64,000 bases of DNA from Acidobacteriota bacterium (lineage in GTDB: Bacteria > Acidobacteriota > Terriglobia > Terriglobales > Acidobacteriaceae): contig JARLGJ010000021.1 of assembly GCA_031296105.1 (NCBI GenBank), forward strand, positions 1 to 64,000, in the 5' to 3' direction. The notes under the pieces are model-generated. The model was given only the letters and a program-made list of their open reading frames with translations. It was not told the DNA's origin and searched no databases. Positions 59,299-64,000 of this stretch are shown piece by piece. A program made the translations under genes and the position numbers. Positions within the stretch are counted from its first letter, which is position 1. Each line of letters begins with the position of its first letter.

Positions 59299-60935
59299 CA
59301 GCGCGTGGACTCGATAAAGGTGACTTTGTTGATTTCTTTCAAGGTGGTCAAACCGTTGCGCACCTTGGCAATGGCGCTCTCGCGCAGGAAGTGCATGCCT
59401 TCCTCGCGCGCCGCGCGGCGAATCTCCGAGCTGGGCCGCCGCTCCAGGATCAGCTCGCGGATGCGGTCGGTGAGGTCGAGCAGCTCGTGGATGGCGGTGC
59501 GGCCGTGGAAGCCGGTGCCGGAACATTCCATGCAGCCCGCGCCTTCGTAAAAGGTGACGTCGCTCCACTCTTCGGGACGCAGGCCGGCGGCCAGGAACTG
59601 CTCGTTGGTGTAATGCACCTCGTGCTTGCAGTGGCGGCAGATGAGGCGCACCAGGCGCTGCGCCAGAATGCAGTTCAGCGAGGAGACAAAGTTGTACGGC
59701 TCCACGCCCATGTTCAGGAAGCGGCCGATCACGTCCACCACGTTGTTGGCGTGCACGGTGGTGAAGACCAGGTGGCCGGTAAGGGCGGAGTTGATGGCGA
59801 TCTGCGCCGTCTCCTGGTCGCGGATTTCGCCGACCATGATCTTGTCCGGGTCGTGGCGCAGAATGCTGCGCAGGCCGCGGGCGAAGGTGAGTCCCTTCTT
59901 CTCGTTCACCGGAATCTGGGTGACGCCGCGGAGCTGGTATTCGACCGGATCTTCGATGGTGATGATCTTGTCTTCGTCGCTCTTGATCTCATTGAGCGCG
60001 GCGTACAGGGTGGTGGTTTTACCGGAGCCGGTGGGGCCGGTGACCAGCACCATGCCGTAAGGCTCGGCGATGAACTGGCGGAAGCGTTTGATGTCGGAGT
60101 CGCTGAAGCCGACCACGTCGAGCGTGAGCTTGTGGAACTGCTCGCTCATGGATTCCTTGTCCAGCACGCGGAGCACGGCGTCTTCGCCGTGGATGCTGGG
60201 CATGATGGAGACGCGGAAGTCGATGAAGCGTCCGTTGTAGCGCACGCGGAAGCGGCCGTCCTGCGGCACGCGGCGCTCGGCAATGTCGAGCTCGCTCATG
60301 ACCTTGATGCGCGAGATGATGGTGGAGTGGTGCTCCTTGGCGATGGGCTTCATCGCCTCCTGCAAGACGCCGTCGATGCGGTACTTCACGATCACGCTGT
60401 CGTCGCGCGACTCGATGTGAATATCGCTGGCGCGCCGCTGCAGGGCGGAGAAGATCGTGGTGTCCACCAGGCGGATGATGGGGCTGATGTCGTCTTCCTG
60501 GGTGAGCTTTTCGATCGAGATGTTCTCGTCGGAAGAACCCTCGTCGTCGTGCACCACGTCCAGGGTGAAGGTCTCACCGGCCTCGTCCAGCACGCGCTGG
60601 CTCTGCTCGGTTTTCTTCAGAATGTCGGTGATTTCCGTGAGCGTGGCCACGCGCGGCACCACGCGGCGGTTCAAGAGCAGGCTGATCTCGTCGATGACGT
60701 TGAGCTGGCTGGGGTCGCTGAGGGCGACGGCCAGGCCGCCGTCGGGCAGCTCCTGCAAAGGCACAAAGTTGAAGCGGAACATCAACTCCACCGGTACCTT
60801 TTTGAAGAGGTCGTGCTGAATCTTGTATCCCTTGAGCTGCACCAGTTCGCAGCGGTAACGGTGCGCGAGTTCGTTGGCGCGCTGCTGCTCGCTGTTGGCG
60901 TCGGGAAGGGGTTCGACAAATAGCTGCTGTGGCAT
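59298..60935 (-). CDS. pilB: Type IV pilus extension ATPase PilB/GspE
   Basis: 545 residues. N-terminal MshEN-type domain; Walker A GPTGSGKTTT near residue 300; Asp box and Walker B IMVGEIRD; His box LVFTTVHANN; zinc site C-x2-C twice (CRHC and CMEC). Hexameric ATPase that drives pilin polymerisation at the inner membrane. GspE of a type II secretion system is the alternative; pilMNO downstream favours the pilus. Confidence 0.93.
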   Translation of the reverse strand: MPQQLFVEPLPDANSEQQRANELAHRYRCELVQLKGYKIQHDLFKKVPVELMFRFNFVPLQELPDGGLAVALSDPSQLNVIDEISLLLNRRVVPRVATLTEITDILKKTEQSQRVLDEAGETFTLDVVHDDEGSSDENISIEKLTQEDDISPIIRLVDTTIFSALQRRASDIHIESRDDSVIVKYRIDGVLQEAMKPIAKEHHSTIISRIKVMSELDIAERRVPQDGRFRVRYNGRFIDFRVSIMPSIHGEDAVLRVLDKESMSEQFHKLTLDVVGFSDSDIKRFRQFIAEPYGMVLVTGPTGSGKTTTLYAALNEIKSDEDKIITIEDPVEYQLRGVTQIPVNEKKGLTFARGLRSILRHDPDKIMVGEIRDQETAQIAINSALTGHLVFTTVHANNVVDVIGRFLNMGVEPYNFVSSLNCILAQRLVRLICRHCKHEVHYTNEQFLAAGLRPEEWSDVTFYEGAGCMECSGTGFHGRTAIHELLDLTDRIRELILERRPSSEIRRAAREEGMHFLRESAIAKVRNGLTTLKEINKVTFIESTR

Positions 60936-60996
60936 AGCCCTCGGTTTTGCCGGGCGCGGAGGACTTGGCGAACCGCGCGCGGCAGCTTAACAGGTG

Positions 60997-62199
60997 TTAG
61001 CCCGCCGTAAAGCTGAAGATCGGCAGGTACAGCGAGATCAGAATGAAACCCACAACCACGCCCATGACCACCAGGATCAACGGCTCGATCAGAGACATGG
61101 CAGCCGTCAACGCCGACTGCACATCTTCCTCGTAGAACTCGGCGATCGAACTGAGCATGGAAGGCAGGGCGCCAGTGGCTTCCCCGACTTCCACCATCTC
61201 CACCGCCAGTTGCGGGAACACGCCGGTTTCCTCCAGCGAACTGGAAAGGCTCTGGCCCTCGCGCACGCGCTGCGTGGACGAGGTGACACCGTTCACGATC
61301 AGGCGGCTGGTCATCGACTGCCCGGCGGTCTCCAGGGCGGTAACCAGGGGCAGGCCGCCGGAGAGCAGGGTGGACATCATGCGCGAAAAAAGTGCGATCT
61401 GATAGCGCTGCCAGATGCTGCCCAGCACTGGCATGTTCAGTTTAACGCGATCCAACAGAATCGAACCCTGCGAGGTGCGCGACCAGCGCCGCACCAGGAC
61501 GACCACGGCCGCAATAGCGAGCACCACGTAGGGCAAAAAATGTTTGAGGCCCATGGCCGTAGTGATGGTGAACTCGGTAAGCGGCGGCAGCTTCTGGTTC
61601 ATGTCGTTGAAGAGTACGGCGAACTTGGGGATCACGAAGGTGACCAGCATGATCACCATGCCGATGACGCCCACCACCAGAATGCAGGGATACACCAGCG
61701 AGGCCACCAGCTTTTTGCGGAAGGTGAGGGCCATCCGCTGGAAGCTGACGTAGCGCGCAAGCACCTCGTCGAGGTTGCCGCTCTTCTCACCGGCCATCAG
61801 CGTGGTGGAATAAATCTTGGGGAATGCGCCCTGCTTTTCAAAGGCGTCGGAGATCAACTCGCCACCCTTGGTGCGGTCGCGCACATCCTCCAGCAACATG
61901 CGGAAATACTGGTTGCGCTGGCGCTTGGCGAGCAATTCGAGGGCCTGCACAATGGGCAGGCCGGCGCGCACCAGGGTGAGGAACTGCTGGTTGAAGATGA
62001 CGAACTCTTCCAAACCGACTTTTCTGCGCTTGGGGAGGTGGAACTCGCCTCCGGAGAACATGCCGCGCGGCTTGACCGAATAGACCAGATAGCCGGACTG
62101 CTGGTAGCGGCTGCGAACTTCCGCCGCCGAGAAGCCAGACTCGGTCCTCTCCAGTAGTTTGCCGCGCTCATCCGCCGCGCGAATGACAAATTCGGCCAT
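60997..62199 (-). CDS. pilC: Type IV pilus inner-membrane platform protein PilC/GspF
   Basis: 400 residues with two repeated GspF domains (FNQQFLTLVRAGLPIVQALELL and FSRMMSTLLSGGLPLVTALETA) and three membrane helices, ending IEPLILVVMGVVVGFILISLYLPIF. It anchors the pilus base and couples to PilB. First gene of the pilC-B-M-N-O-P operon. Confidence 0.94.
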   Translation of the reverse strand: MAEFVIRAADERGKLLERTESGFSAAEVRSRYQQSGYLVYSVKPRGMFSGGEFHLPKRRKVGLEEFVIFNQQFLTLVRAGLPIVQALELLAKRQRNQYFRMLLEDVRDRTKGGELISDAFEKQGAFPKIYSTTLMAGEKSGNLDEVLARYVSFQRMALTFRKKLVASLVYPCILVVGVIGMVIMLVTFVIPKFAVLFNDMNQKLPPLTEFTITTAMGLKHFLPYVVLAIAAVVVLVRRWSRTSQGSILLDRVKLNMPVLGSIWQRYQIALFSRMMSTLLSGGLPLVTALETAGQSMTSRLIVNGVTSSTQRVREGQSLSSSLEETGVFPQLAVEMVEVGEATGALPSMLSSIAEFYEEDVQSALTAAMSLIEPLILVVMGVVVGFILISLYLPIFSFTAG

Positions 62200-62406
62200 A
62201 CGATTTCACCCTGGCGGGCTCTCCCGCATTTTCCCGGTAACCCAGTGTAACATCGTGAAACGCGGGGCATTACCGCCCAGGTGCGGACTCTTTATCGCGT
62301 GCTCAGAAATTCCCTCACCGGCGATGCAAACGGGACGGGGTCGCAGCGCCCGGAAAGCACTGGCTTGTGTTCACATGAATTAGCGATTTTATGCTACGGT
62401 GCGCAG
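62200..62406. other. Intergenic region upstream of pilC
   Basis: About 200 bp that should contain the pilC-operon promoter. Nothing definite seen; TTACACT around 62240 (minus strand) is a weak -10 candidate. Confidence 0.35.
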
Positions 62407-62508
62407 ATGGAGATCGCCGAGGAGCAATTTCGCCGCATTCAGGCCGCGTTGCCACGCCAGCGCGGCAACGTTAGGGTCACCAATCTGCTGTTCCTCGATC
62501 CCAGATAG
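62407..62508 (+). pseudogene. Remnant of an IS5-family transposase N-terminus
   Basis: 33 codons beginning MEIAEEQFRRIQAALPRQRG and followed by NVRVTNLLFL, close to the N-terminal signature of IS5/IS427-group transposases (a start Glu-x-x-x-x-Gln-Phe, LP-x-QRGN-V). It ends at a TAG after DPR, with nothing transposase-like downstream in any frame, so it is a decayed fragment. 62509-62695 shows no gene and no clear terminal repeats. Confidence 0.6.
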
Positions 62509-62695
62509 GGCAGGAGCATTTGGCGTATGAGGAGCCTTAGTCGGCGTGTTTACAGGCGGGACGGTGACGGCGATAGAGATTGAGCGCGGGTGCCTCCGAG
62601 AAGGAATCCGGCGCCCCCCAATGTAAATAATTTGGTTCGCTATTGGAATATTTGAAGTTAGCGCTTGTAACGTATTGATTCTATAGTGATTAAAG

Positions 62696-63063
62696 TGGTG
62701 GAGGCGAGGGGAGTTGAACCCCTGTCCGAAAGCGCTGAAAGCCAAAAGCCTACATGCTTAGCCGGTTCAAGCCGTGGTCGTTAACCACAACGTTCGCCAG
62801 TAACGCTAAGAAGCGGCAAGAAACGCCACCGGCTAGCCTGTTGATCTCACCCACTCTCCCAGACGTAGAGAAGCGAGCCAGCCTACTGTGCGACGCTCTG
62901 ACCCCGGCCCGTAGGCGAAGCCGAGGAGAGCGGCTACTTAATTAATTAAGCAGCGTATGCGAGTTCAGTGTTGGCAACTCTGTTGGTGCATCCGATTAAA
63001 GGGTGGGTGCGCCCCTGCATGCCTTTTGACCGCAACCGTTTCCGTCGAAGCCGTGACGCCCCC
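62696..63063 (-). ncRNA. ssrA: Transfer-messenger RNA (tmRNA)
   Basis: The 5' end is GGGGGCGTCACGGCTTCGACG and the 3' end GTTCAACTCCCCTCGCCTCCACCA (shown in parts), giving the tRNA-like acceptor pairing GGGGGCG / CGCCTCC plus encoded CCA. The tag frame starts at GCC (62975) and reads ANTELAYAA, then TAA at 62948-62946. It rescues stalled ribosomes with SmpB and marks the product for proteolysis. Confidence 0.95.
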
Positions 63064-63088
63064 GTACTGCGAGAAACCCTTCACCCAG

Positions 63089-63114
63089 CCGAGACTCCAG
63101 TTTTTGAGTCTCGG
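63089..63114. repeat. Inverted repeat upstream of ssrA
   Basis: CCGAGACTC / GAGTCTCGG, 9-bp perfect arms with an 8-nt loop, 26 bp before the tmRNA 5' end and so over its -35 region. Confidence 0.45.
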
Positions 63115-63235
63115 TCGGGCTCGCCGGATGGGCCAGGTTCGGTCAACCATCGGCGGGGAAGCTTGTGCGTCGCTCTCGGCCTGTGCGGATGTCCGCTGGC
63201 CGGCGGCGTGGCCCGCAATCGCTTGCTTGGGCCGG

Positions 63236-63258
63236 AAAAAAGGTTTTGGTAACCTTTT
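63236..63258 (-). terminator. Terminator downstream of the chemoreceptor gene
   Basis: On the minus strand AAAAGGTT-ACCAA-AACCTTTT followed by TT, about 140 bp after the stop at 63398. Separates the chemoreceptor transcript from ssrA. The other bases of 63064-63397 hold no gene I can support. Confidence 0.8.
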
Positions 63259-63397
63259 CAAAGATCTACATCCATCCTAACACCAATTGCAATGCGGAAG
63301 GATGCGACGCCAGCGTTCAAGACTGCCAGCTTACAAGAGAATAGATGCCGGGGGCGAAGAAAAGGATTCAATTCTGCCCAATGGAAAACTCTAACTC

Positions 63398-64000
63398 CTA
63401 CTGCACATGGCGGTAAGCCTGTGTCTCCCGAGGCTCGTAAGGCGCCGGCATGGTCTCCTCTTTGCCCAGCTTGAATTGTCCCACCAGGTGCTTCAGGTCG
63501 GTGGCCAGCGAAGACAGTTCATTGTGCGCTTGCGAGGTCTGTTCCGCCATGTCGGCGTTGCCGGCTATGACCTGGGTGATTTCCTGTACGTTCTGCTCAA
63601 TCTGCTCGGCGGCAATGGCCTGCTCGTCGGCGGCGTTGGCAATCTGCATCACCATCTCGCCCGCCTGCTGCGAACTGCTGATGATCTCGCGCAGGGAGTT
63701 GCCCGCTTCGCTGGTGGAGGCTACTCCGTCTTCTACCTGGGCCGTAGCCTGCCGCATGGCCTCCACGGCGTCCTCGGTTTCCTTTTGTATGCCGCGCACG
63801 GTTTCCTTGATCTGTCCGGTGGCGCTGCTGCTGCGTTCGGCCAGCTTGCGAACTTCGTCGGCCACCACGGCAAAGCCGCGTCCTGCCTCTCCGGCGCGTG
63901 CGGCCTCAATGGCGGCGTTCAAGGCCAAAAGGTTGGTCTGGTCGGCAATGTCGCTGATGACCTCGCTGATCATGCCGATCTCCTGCGAGCGCTTGCCCAG
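63398..64000 (-). CDS. Methyl-accepting chemotaxis protein, C-terminal part (cut by window edge)
   Basis: About 200 residues visible; the frame is open at the right edge. The conserved hairpin tip for CheA/CheW contact is [19 protein letters not shown] (then [19 protein letters not shown]). The returning coiled coil follows with Gln/Glu/Ala-rich heptads that can be methylated (e.g. [18 protein letters not shown]). It ends with a 25-residue flexible tail, without the NWETF receptor tag. Sensor domain lies outside the window. Could feed a flagellar or pilus (Pil-Chp/Frz-like) chemotaxis system. Confidence 0.93.
   Translation of the reverse strand: MGKRSQEIGMISEVISDIADQTNLLALNAAIEAARAGEAGRGFAVVADEVRKLAERSSSATGQIKETVRGIQKETEDAVEAMRQATAQVEDGVASTSEAGNSLREIISSSQQAGEMVMQIANAADEQAIAAEQIEQNVQEITQVIAGNADMAEQTSQAHNELSSLATDLKHLVGQFKLGKEETMPAPYEPRETQAYRHVQ

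Noticed and set aside
62389..62745. A 118-codon minus-strand frame overlapping the tmRNA 3' end
   Set aside because: It runs through the tRNA-like domain of ssrA and has no family resemblance.
62696..63063. Genomic island attachment site at ssrA
   Set aside because: No integrase and no second copy of the ssrA 3' end is visible in the window; only a 33-codon transposase scrap lies nearby.

Overview
The window looks like a chromosomal segment of an acidobacterium (Acidobacteriota, most likely the Terriglobia side). This is an inference from gene content: a very large Oar-type TonB-dependent receptor with an N-terminal carboxypeptidase-regulatory domain, futalosine-pathway menaquinone synthesis (mqnE), a homodimeric pyruvate dehydrogenase with a two-lipoyl E2, secreted LolA-like proteins, a Nuo operon without nuoEFG, GC-rich coding sequence, and several families of short palindromic intergenic repeats. 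There is no rRNA, CRISPR array or intact mobile element. Most of the window is ordinary housekeeping DNA on both strands.

Layout. 1-2.2 kb: a minus-strand trio (lysine-rich protein, dual-specificity phosphatase, secreted beta-helix protein cut by the window edge). 2.4-5.6 kb: a secreted LolA-like protein, an aldo/keto reductase and mqnE. 5.9-6.9 kb: a protein joining a ribosome-hibernation (HPF/RaiA-like) domain to a sigma-70-like module; this is the most unusual gene here. 7.0-8.7 kb: a FliA/WhiG-type sigma factor between arrays of structured repeats. 9.7-15.7 kb: pyruvate dehydrogenase aceE-aceF-lpd. 15.9-21.1 kb: molybdenum cofactor genes (mobB-mobA fusion, moeA), then an FMN riboswitch with ribB and ribA. 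21.4-30.0 kb: aquaporin, alpha/beta hydrolase, a TetR regulator overlapping the Oar-type receptor, a KASIII-like protein and an acyl-CoA ligase.

30.0-44.9 kb is the energy core. The minus-strand operon nuoA-C-D-H-I-J-K-L-M-N lacks nuoB, E, F and G. nuoB lies on the other strand, followed by a complete 2-oxoacid:ferredoxin oxidoreductase (korDABC). Where nuoB usually sits, between nuoA and nuoC, there is a 116-bp element with perfect terminal inverted repeats, and its end supplies the nuoA stop codon. The layout suggests that complex I here may be fed by ferredoxin reduced by KOR, with menaquinone as acceptor.

45.0-55.7 kb: tRNA-Leu(UAG), a minor-pilin operon (fimT, pilV, pilW and pilX-like), a serine-biosynthesis operon (DUF1015, class V aminotransferase, serA), ribonuclease D and an A-type Fe-S carrier. 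55.7-62.2 kb: the type IV pilus assembly operon pilC-B-M-N-O-P plus an unusual pseudopilin. 62.4-64.0 kb: a transposase remnant, tmRNA (tag ANTELAYAA) and the C-terminal end of a chemoreceptor.

Start codons were chosen from Shine-Dalgarno spacing, signal peptides and overlaps with upstream stops. They are therefore often shorter than the longest open frame.
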